DNA of 64,000 nt from Parabacteroides sp. An277. Its GTDB lineage: Bacteria; Bacteroidota; Bacteroidia; Bacteroidales; Tannerellaceae. Below the pieces are notes generated by a model. The model saw nothing but the letters and a program-made list of their open reading frames with translations, did no database searches and was not told where the DNA came from. Every line of letters begins with the position of its first letter. Position 1 is the stretch's first letter. Below are positions 9,901-17,362 of the stretch, one piece after another. The position numbers and the translations under genes were made by a program. The stretch spans positions 1 through 64,000 of the forward strand of contig NZ_NFJB01000013.1 of the NCBI RefSeq assembly GCF_002159645.1, written 5' to 3'.

Positions 9901-10212
9901 GCTACGGGCGGCACTTACCGTTTCTTGGAAGAGAATGGCGTGCCCAGTACGCTGGTGTATTGGCCGAGCGAGGAAGGTAAGGAACCACAAGCTCTGCAAT
10001 TGTTGCACGAAAAGAAAATTGACATGGTGGTCAATATCCCGCGCGACCTTTCGGCAGGCGAGTTGACAAACGGTTACAAGATTCGACGTGCAGCTATTGA
10101 TTTGAATATTCCGTTGATTACGAACGCACGTTTGGCAAGTGCTTTTATCCATGCGTTTTGTACATTAACGATGGACGATATTAAGATTAAAAGTTGGCAA
10201 GAATATAAATAA
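6988..10212 (+). CDS. carB: Carbamoyl-phosphate synthase large subunit
   Basis: 1074-residue synthetase that builds carbamoyl phosphate from bicarbonate, ammonia and two ATP. It has the normal duplicated layout: N-terminal ATP-grasp half (about 1-400; LGSGALKIGEAGEFDYSG, then FGGQTALNCG), oligomerisation region, second ATP-grasp half (about 555-930; LGSGAYRIGSSVEFDWCG, STGGQIPNN) and a C-terminal MGS-like allosteric domain (ATGGTYRFLEENG). It is full length. It is separated from carA by a hairpin-repeat array that may change the CarA:CarB expression ratio (inference). Confidence 0.97.
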   Translation: MKEEIKKVLILGSGALKIGEAGEFDYSGSQALKAIKEEGIETVLINPNIATVQTSEGVADTVYFLPVTPFFVEKVIEKERPDGILLAFGGQTALNCGVALYQSGVLEKYRVRVLGTPVQAIMDTEDRELFVKKLDEINVKTIKSEAVETIEDARRAAAELGYPVIIRAAYALGGLGSGFCDNEEELNALAEKAFSFSPQVLVEKSLKGWKEVEYEVVRDRFDNCITVCNMENFDPLGIHTGESIVIAPSQTLSNTDYHKLRELAIRIIRHIGIVGECNVQYAYDPESEDYRVIEVNARLSRSSALASKATGYPLAFVAAKLGLGYGLFDLKNSVTKTTSAFFEPALDYVVCKIPRWDLGKFHGVARELGSSMKSVGEVMAIGRTFEEAIQKGLRMIGQGMHGFVENKELVLPDIDKALREPTDRRIFVISKAFRAGYTIDQIHDLTKIDKWFLQKLYGIIRTANELEACSKISEVSDELMRRAKVQGFSDFQIARALFKEKMDDTEKAILQVRQDRKYRGIVPVVKQIDTLAAEYPAQTNYLYLTYSGISNDIEYENDGKSVVVLGSGAYRIGSSVEFDWCGVQALNTIRKEGWRSVMINYNPETVSTDYDMCDRLYFDELTFERVMDILELEAPHGVIVSTGGQIPNNLAMRLDAQHIHILGTSAKSIDNAEDREKFSAMLDRIGVDQPRWKELSSMEDINEFVREVGFPVLVRPSYVLSGAAMNVCSNQDELVRFLELAANVSKKHPVVVSQFIEQCKEVEMDAVAKDGEIIMYAISEHIEFAGVHSGDATIQFPAQKLYVETVRRIKKISKQIAKELNISGPFNIQYLAKGNEIKVIECNLRASRSFPFVSKVLKINFIELATRIMLGLPVEKPSKNEFDLDYVGIKASQFSFNRLQKADPVLGVDMASTGEVGCIGDDVSEAILKSMLSVGQRIPEKNILLSTGTAKQKVAMLDAAKLLAEKGYNLYATGGTYRFLEENGVPSTLVYWPSEEGKEPQALQLLHEKKIDMVVNIPRDLSAGELTNGYKIRRAAIDLNIPLITNARLASAFIHAFCTLTMDDIKIKSWQEYK

Positions 10213-10227
10213 TTATAAAGTAAAAGC

Positions 10228-10806
10228 ATGGAAACACCATTGTATATTGCACAAAAGTTGGCAGACCAGACGACGCCAATAAGTAAAAAGTCTCTGGAAA
10301 TGCTTGCCTCTATTTTAGTTCGAACAGAGGTGAAAAAAGGTCAGAATTTCCTTGATGAAGGGGAAATTTGTACGCAAATGGGATATGTCCACCAGGGGAT
10401 TGTGCGTCAATATTATTATAAGAACGGCAAAGAGCTGACGGAACATTTTTGTTGTGAGGATGATGTTTTCATTTGTATCGAAAGTTTTTTGCGGCAAAAA
10501 CCTTCGCATTTGGTGGTTGAGGCGTTGGAAAATTGTGTAATTTATGGCATTCCGCATGATCCTCTGCTTCACTTGGCTTCTGAATGTTATGAGATAGAGA
10601 AAGTGTATCGTGGATTATTGGAAAATTCGTTGATTCTTTCTCAAAAGAAGATGGATATGTTTCGGTTCGAGTCAGCACACGAACGGTATAATCGTTTGAT
10701 GAAGTCGAAGCCTGAAATTATTCGCCGTGCACCACTCTCGTATATCGCCTCTTTTTTGCTTATGACGCCGGAGACGTTGAGCCGTGTGCGTGCCAACATC
10801 GTTTGA
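10228..10806 (+). CDS. Crp/Fnr-family transcription regulator
   Basis: 192-residue protein with an N-terminal cyclic-nucleotide-binding-like beta barrel (about 25-115; KKGQNFLDEGEICTQMGYVH) and a C-terminal helix-turn-helix (SYIASFLLMTPETLSRVRANI, about 170-191). The arrangement and length fit the many short Crp-like regulators of Bacteroidota, which generally lack known cAMP-binding residues. The ligand is unknown. It begins 15 bases after carB and lies before the lutABC genes, so it may regulate lactate use, but a 133-base gap separates them. That gap holds no other recognisable feature. Confidence 0.8.
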   Translation: METPLYIAQKLADQTTPISKKSLEMLASILVRTEVKKGQNFLDEGEICTQMGYVHQGIVRQYYYKNGKELTEHFCCEDDVFICIESFLRQKPSHLVVEALENCVIYGIPHDPLLHLASECYEIEKVYRGLLENSLILSQKKMDMFRFESAHERYNRLMKSKPEIIRRAPLSYIASFLLMTPETLSRVRANIV

Positions 10807-10939
10807 AATTGGAAGCTCAGGGACGTTTCTCTCGAGGAAGTATTTTTCGTCGGGAGCGAGGTTTCCGAGCTTTTGTTTTGATTCTTGGAAGGGTCGTTTC
10901 ATGTTAGGATAAAATATTGGAATGATGTAATTAATAGAG

Positions 10940-11680
10940 ATGAAGATAGGTTTATTTATACCGTGTTACGTGAATGCTGTTTATCCCGAAGTGGGGGTAG
11001 CTGCTTTTAAATTGCTGAAATCGTTGGGGCTTGATGTAGATTACCCATTAGACCAGACTTGCTGTGGGCAACCAATGGCGAATGCTGGTTTTGAAGAAGA
11101 AGCGACGCGTTTGGCACTCCGTATGGAAGAGTTGTTTGCAACGTATGAATATGTAGTGGGGCCTTCTGCCAGTTGTGTGGCGTTTGTGAAAGAGAATCAT
11201 CTACATATTTTAGAAAATGCAGGCCATGTGTGCCAAAATAGTGAGAAGATATATGACATATGTGAATTTCTGCATGATGTGGTGAAACCGACGCAATTAC
11301 AGGCAGAGTTCCCACATAAGGTGAGTTTGCATAACAGTTGCCATGGCGTGCGCGAATTGTTTCTTTCGTCGCCTAGTGAACGGAATATTCCTTATTATTC
11401 TAAGTTGCGGGATTTGTTGAATCTGGTGAAGGGTATTGAGGTGTTTGAACCTAAGCGTGTGGACGAATGCTGTGGTTTCGGAGGTATGTTTTCGATAGAA
11501 GAGCCTGAAGTTTCCGTTTGTATGGGAAAAGACAAGGTACACGACCATCTAAGCACGGGTGCTGAATATATTACGGGTGCCGATAGTTCCTGTCTAATGC
11601 ATATGCAAGGTGTTATTAATCGGGAACATCTTCCTATCCAAACGATTCATATTGTTCAAATTTTAGCGGCTGGCTTATGA
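10940..11680 (+). CDS. lutA: Lactate utilisation protein A, CCG-domain Fe-S subunit
   Basis: 246-residue (Fe-S)-binding oxidoreductase subunit of the LutABC L-lactate dehydrogenase complex, also called YkgE. Two cysteine-rich CCG motifs typical of GlpC/HdrB-like subunits are seen: CCGQPM (near residue 34) and DECCGFGG (near 175), with partner cysteines GPSASC and ADSSCLMH. Its stop overlaps the lutB start by four bases (ATGA), a sign of translational coupling. No lactate permease is present in the window. Confidence 0.92.
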   Translation: MKIGLFIPCYVNAVYPEVGVAAFKLLKSLGLDVDYPLDQTCCGQPMANAGFEEEATRLALRMEELFATYEYVVGPSASCVAFVKENHLHILENAGHVCQNSEKIYDICEFLHDVVKPTQLQAEFPHKVSLHNSCHGVRELFLSSPSERNIPYYSKLRDLLNLVKGIEVFEPKRVDECCGFGGMFSIEEPEVSVCMGKDKVHDHLSTGAEYITGADSSCLMHMQGVINREHLPIQTIHIVQILAAGL

Positions 11681-13044
11681 GTACGAAACATGCGATAGCA
11701 GGTGCCCGTTTCATTGCGGACGAGGCACAAGAGAAATGGCACGATGAGACATTGTGGATGGTTCGTGCCAAGCGGGATAAACAAAGTCGTTTGTTGCCGG
11801 AATGGGAACGGCTTCGCGATTTGGCTTCGGCCATTAAGATGTATTCTAATTCGCACTTGGATACATTATTGGAGGAGTTTGAAAGACAAGCGACGGCTAA
11901 TGGGGCAATTGTGCATTGGGCGAAAGATGCGGAGGAGCATAATCGCATCGTTTATGATATTCTTAAACAACAGGGAGCAAAGCGTCTTATCAAGAGCAAA
12001 TCGATGCTGACGGAAGAGTGTGAGATGTCGCCATTTCTTTTCTTGAGAGGTATTGATGTGGTTGAAAGCGACTTGGGTGAACGGATTCTTCAACTCATGG
12101 GACTCAAACCTAGTCATATTGTTTTGCCTGCCATCCATGTGAAGCGACAAGCAATCGGTCGGATGATGGAAGAGAAGTTGGGTACAGAGCCGGGAAATTA
12201 TGATCCGACTTATTTGACTCATGCCATGCGCCGCCATTTGCGCGATCAATTCCTCCAGGCCGATGTAGCCATGACGGGTGCCAATTTCGCGGTGGCATCG
12301 ACGGGTGAAATTGTTGTATGTACGAACGAAGGGAATGCCGATATGGGTACCTCTTTCCCGAAGGTGCATATAGCCACGTTTGGTATGGAAAAGATTGTTC
12401 CTGACCGCGAGGCGTTGGGTGTATTTACGCGTCTGTTGGCGCGTTCGGGTACTGGGCAACCGATAACTTCTTATACGTCTCATTATCGTCGTCCGCCGAA
12501 AGGAAGCGAATTTCATATCATTATTGTAGACAATGGGCGAAGCGATATTTTGGCTGATGCGGATCATGTAAAGACGCTGAATTGCATTCGTTGTGGGGAG
12601 TGTATGAACACCTGCCCGGTATATCGTCGGACAGGCGGTTATTCTTATACCTATTTTATTCCTGGGCCAATTGGCATTAATTTGGGTATGTTGCGCAATC
12701 CGAAGCAGTTTGCAGATAATGTGTCGGCTTGCTCGTTGTGTCTTTCCTGTTCAAATGTGTGTCCGGCCAAGGTTGATTTGGGAGAGCAAATCTACAAGTG
12801 GCGACAGAAGTTGGATGATATTGGGCGGGCAAATCCAGAGAAGAAACTCATGTCGGCTGGGATGAAATATTTGATGGAGCGTCCTGTCGTGTTCAATATG
12901 GCGTTGAAATTTGCCCCGATTGTCAATCATTTGCCCCGTTTTATGGTCTATAATGCCGCTAATGCGTGGGGAAAAGGGCGTGAATTGCCTGCCTTTGCGA
13001 AAGAATCGTTTAATGATATGTGGAAGAAAAATAAAGTGAAATGA
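11677..13044 (+). CDS. lutB: Lactate utilisation protein B, ferredoxin-like subunit
   Basis: 455-residue LutB/YkgF subunit. An N-terminal LUD-type domain precedes two 4Fe-4S motifs: CIRCGECMNTCP (about 306-317) and CSLCLSCSNVCP (about 351-362). It is predicted to pass electrons within the lactate oxidation complex on the cytoplasmic side of the membrane. It overlaps lutA and lutC by four bases each. Length matches homologues of 450-480 residues. Confidence 0.93.
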   Translation: MSTKHAIAGARFIADEAQEKWHDETLWMVRAKRDKQSRLLPEWERLRDLASAIKMYSNSHLDTLLEEFERQATANGAIVHWAKDAEEHNRIVYDILKQQGAKRLIKSKSMLTEECEMSPFLFLRGIDVVESDLGERILQLMGLKPSHIVLPAIHVKRQAIGRMMEEKLGTEPGNYDPTYLTHAMRRHLRDQFLQADVAMTGANFAVASTGEIVVCTNEGNADMGTSFPKVHIATFGMEKIVPDREALGVFTRLLARSGTGQPITSYTSHYRRPPKGSEFHIIIVDNGRSDILADADHVKTLNCIRCGECMNTCPVYRRTGGYSYTYFIPGPIGINLGMLRNPKQFADNVSACSLCLSCSNVCPAKVDLGEQIYKWRQKLDDIGRANPEKKLMSAGMKYLMERPVVFNMALKFAPIVNHLPRFMVYNAANAWGKGRELPAFAKESFNDMWKKNKVK

Positions 13045-13619
13045 GTAGTAAAGAGGAGATATTGGCACGCATCCGGCAGCACACAAGGACTCGTTATGAA
13101 ATGCCCGATTTGACGTTGGATGCTATCACGTATGAAGATAAAGTCCATTCGTTTGTCGAACAGCTGAAGGCGGGTGGGGGCGAGGCGCATCTGCTCCGGC
13201 CGGATGAGACATGGGACGAGGTTATTCGTTCCTATTATCCGGATGCGAAGCGTATTGCTTCGAATTTGCAGGAAATTGGATGTGCGACGTTCAATCCAGA
13301 TGAGTTGCAAGACCCGCGTGAGCTGAATGGCACCGACTTGGCTGTCGTGAAGGGCTTGTTTGGCGTGGCCGAGAATGCTGCGGTATGGCTTCCCAAGCAA
13401 ACGAAACACAAGGCCGTGTTTTTTATTCCGAATGCGCTGGTGATTTTGTTGGATAGAAACGAATTGGTGAACAACATGAATGAGGCTTATCGTCGTCTTG
13501 CCGAGGCGGACTATGATTATGGTGTCTTCATGTCTGGTCCTTCGAAGACGGCCGACATTGAGCAGGCGTTGGTCTTTGGGGCGCACGGTCCGATTCGCGT
13601 GACTGTCATTTTGAAGTAA
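13041..13619 (+). CDS. lutC: Lactate utilisation protein C, LUD domain
   Basis: 192-residue LUD-domain protein (LutC/YkgG), third component of LutABC. The pattern NGTDLAVVKGLFGVAENAAVW followed by MSGPSKTADIEQALVFGAHGP is typical of the family. It overlaps lutB by four bases and ends the operon; a strong hairpin terminator follows 20 bases after the stop. Confidence 0.92.
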   Translation: MSSKEEILARIRQHTRTRYEMPDLTLDAITYEDKVHSFVEQLKAGGGEAHLLRPDETWDEVIRSYYPDAKRIASNLQEIGCATFNPDELQDPRELNGTDLAVVKGLFGVAENAAVWLPKQTKHKAVFFIPNALVILLDRNELVNNMNEAYRRLAEADYDYGVFMSGPSKTADIEQALVFGAHGPIRVTVILK

Positions 13620-13639
13620 ATCTGAATGTAAAATAAGAA

Positions 13640-13676
13640 GGCGGGGCTGTTCCGAAGAACAAGCCTCGCCGTTTTT
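13640..13676 (+). terminator. Intrinsic terminator after lutABC
   Basis: GC-rich stem (GGCGGGGCTGTTC pairing with GAACAAGCCTCGCC, one bulge), CGAA loop, then GTTTTT. It lies between convergent lutC and the C1 peptidase gene. Confidence 0.88.
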
Positions 13677-13698
13677 ATATGGACGAAAAATATGCGGT

Positions 13699-14895
13699 TT
13701 ATTTGATGCCTAATTTATCCTTGATGGCTTGGGGGAGCGCATCTTTGTGTACCACGATGTTCATGGTCTTATACTTCACGAACGTTTCCGATACGTACCA
13801 AGTCCCTTTATACTTGTTGTCTGTGCCCCACGAGTTCTTGACCATGTAGAACTTCTTGCCCGTTTGGTCTTTGGCGATACCGTAGATTTGCATGCCGTGG
13901 TCGTCGGTCGTCTCGTAGTTGTCGTATGCGGCTTGGCGCATCTCTTGTGTCACTTCGATTTCCTGGCAGGGCTTTTCCATCATTTTCTTAATTTCGGCCT
14001 CTTTCTCTGAAGTGCTCAATCCGAGCCAATGGTCTTGGTCTGAGCCGCTTCGTTCCAAAGATTCGATGTCTGGCATGACGCCGATACCGTTGCGGGTGAA
14101 GCCCTTTTCGCTCACGTCGGAACCCCAGGCAATCGTATAACCCGTATTGATGGCATTGTCGAATACCTGCATCAGTTCGTCGATAGGCAAGTTGTAAGAC
14201 GTAGCCCAACGCCAGTTGTCTTGGATTTCCAGCGCGAATTGCGTATAGAACGGATGATGCATGTAGGAAGTCAGCGATACATAATCATCCGGGTTGATGC
14301 CCAGTTCGGCAGCAAAGCTCTTCGGAGTATATTCCTTTCCATTGTAGGTAAATTTCTCTGGCACTTCGCCCAGATAGGCGTCGATAATACCATCAAAACC
14401 CTTCTTCCAAGCTGTCGAGAGCTTGCGGTTCGGGTTCTTCACGACAGCGTCGAGGTAAGCGCGAGAGAGGGATTCCACTTCGCCATGCACGTGCATGTCT
14501 TCGCCATACTGCAATCCGTTCATCACCGATTCCGGCACAATACCATACTCTTTCCAGGCCATCAGCACGTCGGAGAAGGAACCTCCTTGGGCGTAATTCA
14601 AAATACCATGCAGGCGGACAAATTTCTCGGCCTTGTCTTTATAGTTCATGCTGACGATGAACATTTCCGACAAATCGTATTCGCCCTTCCCCATGCGGAG
14701 CAATTCGGATTCCAGGAAGGCGATGGAGGAGAAGCTCCAGCACGTGCCGCTTCTGTTCTGGTTTTTCACTGGAGTGATTTTCAACTCTTTCACGGGCGTA
14801 AACACGTACCCTTCTTCTTTCTGCTTGTTGTCTTTGGCGTAGGCCGACGACATCGCTAATGCCAGCGCTAAGGCTGCTACTACTGTTTTTCTCAT
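13699..14895 (-). CDS. Secreted C1-family cysteine peptidase, aminopeptidase C/bleomycin-hydrolase-like
   Basis: 398-residue papain-fold peptidase with a clear signal peptide (MRKTVVAALALALAMSSAYA), so probably periplasmic or exported. The catalytic triad is complete: Cys52 in SGTCWSFSS, His333 in DDHGMQIYG and Asn354 in VKNSWGT. A Gln five residues before Cys52 (KNQNRSGTC) fits the oxyanion site. The long insertion between Cys and His resembles C1B enzymes (PepC, bleomycin hydrolase). Monocistronic: own promoter, convergent neighbour downstream. The substrate is unknown. Confidence 0.88.
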   Translation of the reverse strand: MRKTVVAALALALAMSSAYAKDNKQKEEGYVFTPVKELKITPVKNQNRSGTCWSFSSIAFLESELLRMGKGEYDLSEMFIVSMNYKDKAEKFVRLHGILNYAQGGSFSDVLMAWKEYGIVPESVMNGLQYGEDMHVHGEVESLSRAYLDAVVKNPNRKLSTAWKKGFDGIIDAYLGEVPEKFTYNGKEYTPKSFAAELGINPDDYVSLTSYMHHPFYTQFALEIQDNWRWATSYNLPIDELMQVFDNAINTGYTIAWGSDVSEKGFTRNGIGVMPDIESLERSGSDQDHWLGLSTSEKEAEIKKMMEKPCQEIEVTQEMRQAAYDNYETTDDHGMQIYGIAKDQTGKKFYMVKNSWGTDNKYKGTWYVSETFVKYKTMNIVVHKDALPQAIKDKLGIK

Positions 14896-14929
14896 GCGTA
14901 TAATTATTAATTTTTAATCAAACGATGGG

Positions 14930-14937
14930 CAAAAGTA
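14930..14937 (-). promoter_or_regulatory. Promoter -7 box of the C1 peptidase gene
   Basis: Minus-strand TACTTTTG is an exact TAnnTTTG match, 35 bases upstream of the ATG. No clear -33 element. Confidence 0.65.
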
Positions 14938-14990
14938 CAAAATTGGTTTGGATTTACCATCTTTTCGACGAGATATTCATGGAAAAAGCA

Positions 14991-15020
14991 TTTGCGGCAG
15001 GCTGTTTTTCCTTAAATTTG
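14991..15020 (+). promoter_or_regulatory. Promoter of the VOC-family gene
   Basis: -33 TTTG at 14991 and -7 TAAATTTG at 15013-15020, with an 18-base spacer. The ATG follows 30 bases later. Confidence 0.75.
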
Positions 15021-15049
15021 TGCCGCAAACCCCCAAAAACATCTATTTT

Positions 15050-15433
15050 ATGAAGATTGAACATGTGGCCATGTATGTGAACGACTTGGAGGCCGTGCGC
15101 CTCTTTTTTATCCGCTTCTTCGGGGCGGTTTCCAACGAGATGTACCATAATCCGCGTACCGGATTGAAGAGTTATTTCCTCTCGTTCGAGGGCGGGGCTC
15201 GGCTGGAAATCATGACGCGTCCCGACTTGGACGACCGGGAGAAGGCTTTGCTCCAGACGGGTTATATCCATTTGGCTTTTAGCCTGGGAAGCCGCGAGCG
15301 GGTCGACGAATTGACGGCCGCGTTACGCGAGGCGGGATACGCCGTGGTGAGCGGTCCGCGTGTGACGGGCGATGGCTTTTATGAAAGTGGCATCCTCGGT
15401 CCGGAGAACAACCTGATTGAATTGACCGAGTAG
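15050..15433 (+). CDS. VOC-family (glyoxalase-like) protein
   Basis: 127-residue single-unit vicinal oxygen chelate protein (MKIEHVAMYVNDLEAVRLFF, ILGPENNLIELTE). Possible metal ligands of the fold are His4, a histidine in GYIHLAF and the glutamate near the C-terminus (NLIELTE). Close relatives are annotated as glyoxalase or lactoylglutathione lyase, but the substrate cannot be read from sequence. The ATG at 15050 is chosen because the fold starts there and the longer frame to 14948 runs through the promoter. It is a single-gene unit with a terminator downstream. Confidence 0.82.
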   Translation: MKIEHVAMYVNDLEAVRLFFIRFFGAVSNEMYHNPRTGLKSYFLSFEGGARLEIMTRPDLDDREKALLQTGYIHLAFSLGSRERVDELTAALREAGYAVVSGPRVTGDGFYESGILGPENNLIELTE

Positions 15434-15481
15434 ACCGGATGCCCGGCGGGGTGGCTCCCTGTCTCCCTTTCCCTCTTTTTC

Positions 15482-15523
15482 AAAGCTCCGTTCGCCCTCC
15501 GCAGGGCCGGCCGGGGCTTTTTT
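15482..15523 (+). terminator. Terminator after the VOC-family gene
   Basis: AAAGCTCCG pairs with CGGGGCTTT around a GC-rich inner stem (CCCTCCGCAGGG), followed by TTTTTT. A second hairpin lies at 15542-15573 (GGCAGGAGAATC with GATTTTCTCCCGCC). Confidence 0.75.
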
Positions 15524-15613
15524 AGGGCAAATATCTTGAACGGCAGGAGAATCTATGTCGATTTTCTCCCGCCTATCACGCGCTTTATCTTCTCTTATGC
15601 TGATTTTATAGCT

Positions 15614-15795
15614 ATTGACTATCCAATCTATATGAATTCGCTTGCGTTTGTATAAATTGACTACTCAATCACTATAAACGCATACATGTTGATATAAATT
15701 GACTACTCAATCCATACGAAATTTATGGTATTTATCCTGATTGAGTACTCAATTCCAATAGATTTAATAGCATAAAATAAAATTGTGTACTCAAT
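15614..15795. promoter_or_regulatory. Five operator-like palindromes spaced exactly 42 bp
   Basis: Fourteen-base sites start at 15614, 15656, 15698, 15740 and 15782. The fourth, ATTGAGTACTCAAT, is a perfect palindrome; the others are ATTGACTATCCAAT, ATTGACTACTCAAT (twice) and ATTGTGTACTCAAT. The 28-base DNA between sites is AT-rich and not repeated, so the constraint is on sites and spacing. The last site ends 58 bases before the -7 box of the DUF6261 gene. I infer a set of binding sites on one face of the helix; the regulator is unknown. With the terminator and hairpin at 15482-15573 this accounts for the 462-base gap. Confidence 0.88.
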
Positions 15796-15853
15796 TGCCT
15801 TAAAAACATATAAAAGAGAGGTGCGGATAAGGGTAGGCGAGCCCAAAAATCAC

Positions 15854-15861
15854 TATCTTTG
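15854..15861 (+). promoter_or_regulatory. Promoter -7 box of the DUF6261-like gene
   Basis: TATCTTTG, an exact TAnnTTTG match, 34 bases before the ATG. Confidence 0.65.
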
Positions 15862-15895
15862 AGCCACGTTACATAGATTAGGAGGAAAAAAGACG

Positions 15896-16654
15896 ATGGC
15901 AAAGCAGATTAGACTATTCGGCATGTCGCGCATGACGGCGGGCTCGTGCGCGCACTATCACGGCGAGGTGGTCCACCTCATCGGCGAGCTGACACCCGAG
16001 GCGCTCGGCATCGCGGACCAATGGCCGGCCTACGCGCGGCAGGCGGCGTTACTCTCTTCGCTCGTTCCCCGTCCGCGCGCGTTGGTGGCTACCCGGCGGC
16101 TGAAGGAATGGGACCGGAAGCGGGTGAACTCGATGGGCGTCATCCACCGGGTGGTGTATGCCTACCGGACCTCCAACGTCCCCGAAGCGCGGAAAGCAGC
16201 CCTGCGGCTCCACGCGCAACTGTCTGGCTATTATGGTGCTTGGAAGCACGAGTACACCCGGCTCTCGTCGGAGGTGCGCGGGATACTTTCCATGTTAGAC
16301 GAGCCGGAAAACGCGGCGGCCGTGGCGCGGCTAGGGTTGGCAGACGAGGTGGAGGCCTTGCGTTCGGCGCAGGCGGGCTTCGAGGAGGCGTTCGACGGGC
16401 GGATAGCGGAGTATGGCGAGATATCGCGGTTGGGCGACATCCAAACGCGCGACGTGCGCCGTGAATTGACCCGCCTTTACGAAGGCATCGTGCGGACGGT
16501 CAATGCCCGCGCGCTGGTGCTCCCCACCGATGCCGTCCGCACATTTGTAGACACGGTAGACGCGATGGCCGAAATGTATCGGCTCATCACCCTCCAGCGC
16601 GGCAAGGGGGCACCCAAGGGGGAATCGCCCGGCAAAAACGAAAGAAACGTCTGA
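15896..16654 (+). CDS. DUF6261-like protein of unknown function
   Basis: 252 residues, predicted soluble and mostly alpha-helical, without signal peptide. It resembles the Bacteroidota-restricted DUF6261 family (recognised from memory, not searched), which often has several copies per genome. The sequence is Arg- and Ala-rich, with no catalytic motif seen, and ends in a charged Gly/Pro/Lys tail. The DNA is clearly more GC-rich than the HicBA genes that follow. The upstream region has five 42-bp-spaced palindromes, unusual for a housekeeping gene and suggesting tight or phase-dependent control. Function unknown. Confidence 0.65.
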   Translation: MAKQIRLFGMSRMTAGSCAHYHGEVVHLIGELTPEALGIADQWPAYARQAALLSSLVPRPRALVATRRLKEWDRKRVNSMGVIHRVVYAYRTSNVPEARKAALRLHAQLSGYYGAWKHEYTRLSSEVRGILSMLDEPENAAAVARLGLADEVEALRSAQAGFEEAFDGRIAEYGEISRLGDIQTRDVRRELTRLYEGIVRTVNARALVLPTDAVRTFVDTVDAMAEMYRLITLQRGKGAPKGESPGKNERNV

Positions 16655-16658
16655 TTTA

Positions 16659-16690
16659 TTTGAAAGATGGCGAGATTGTCGTTATATTTG
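16659..16690 (+). promoter_or_regulatory. Promoter of the hicBA pair
   Basis: -33 TTTG at 16659-16662 and -7 TATATTTG at 16683-16690, spaced by 20 bases; the ATG follows 25 bases later. Confidence 0.8.
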
Positions 16691-16714
16691 CGTCGCGAAA
16701 CGTAAAAGATTACA

Positions 16715-17101
16715 ATGGAAACCCATTCTTTCAAAGCAGCCTATGAGACGGGCATGGCAAAGATAAGCGTCATGCTGGGCGTTTACTTGTTTAAAGAGGA
16801 CAATGTGTTTATCACCTATTGCCCTGCGTTGGATTTGTCGGGATATGGTTATGACGAAAGGGAAGCGAAGTTATCGTTTGCAGAAGTCATGCGGCAATAT
16901 CTGGATTATTGTCTTCATAAGCATACGCTTGTGAAGGATTTGCAGCGGTTGGGGTGGAATATCAAAAGCATGAAGCAACGGAAGATTAAATCGCCGGATG
17001 TGGTCACATTGTTGAAGCGGAATCCAGCGTTTAAGGACATCATGGAGCATAAGGATTATGCTAAGTATACGGAGCAACTGACAATTCCTGAATTAGCATG
17101 A
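16715..17101 (+). CDS. hicB: HicB-family antitoxin
   Basis: 128-residue protein whose N-terminal half shows the HicB partial RNase H-like fold (VFITYCPALDLSGYGYDEREAKLSFAEV). It is expected to neutralise HicA. The C-terminal part (LQRLGWNIKSMKQRKIKSP...) probably provides DNA or toxin contacts; no classical ribbon-helix-helix is obvious. It overlaps hicA by four bases and has its own promoter, in the antitoxin-first order. The lower GC content than the upstream gene fits horizontal acquisition. Confidence 0.8.
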   Translation: METHSFKAAYETGMAKISVMLGVYLFKEDNVFITYCPALDLSGYGYDEREAKLSFAEVMRQYLDYCLHKHTLVKDLQRLGWNIKSMKQRKIKSPDVVTLLKRNPAFKDIMEHKDYAKYTEQLTIPELA

Positions 17102-17334
17102 ATACACAGAAGCTAAGTAATGTACCATTAGCTGATTTTCGAATATTTCTTGAAAAAGCAGGTTGCAAGAAAGTGTCTGTAGAAGGTGGACATGAGAAAT
17201 GGACGCGTAAAGATTTGGAACGGCCTATCATATTGCAAACGCATGTGAGTCCTGTTCCAGAATTTATTATTAAAAATGCGCTTAGGGCATTGCATTTGAA
17301 GAAAAGGGATTTCTTTGAAATATATGGGGGATGA
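17098..17334 (+). CDS. hicA: HicA-family mRNA interferase toxin
   Basis: 78-residue HicA toxin, a small dsRBD-like ribonuclease. The active-site histidine is in VEGGHEKWTR (His31 region), followed by the strand PIILQTHVSPVPEFIIKNALRAL typical of HicA. Coupled to hicB by ATGA overlap. The gene looks intact. The two-gene cassette is flanked by housekeeping genes, with rluA starting 28 bases downstream. Confidence 0.83.
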   Translation: MNTQKLSNVPLADFRIFLEKAGCKKVSVEGGHEKWTRKDLERPIILQTHVSPVPEFIIKNALRALHLKKRDFFEIYGG

Positions 17335-17362
17335 CATATTTAAGGTAAAAATAAAATAGAAG

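Noticed and set aside
10807-10939. Frameshifted C-terminal extension of the Crp-like regulator
   Set aside because: The 192-residue protein already ends after a complete helix-turn-helix, as in similar short regulators.
16715-17334. Defence island or phage remnant around hicBA
   Set aside because: No integrase, restriction, phage or transposase genes are nearby; only a two-gene toxin-antitoxin cassette is supported.
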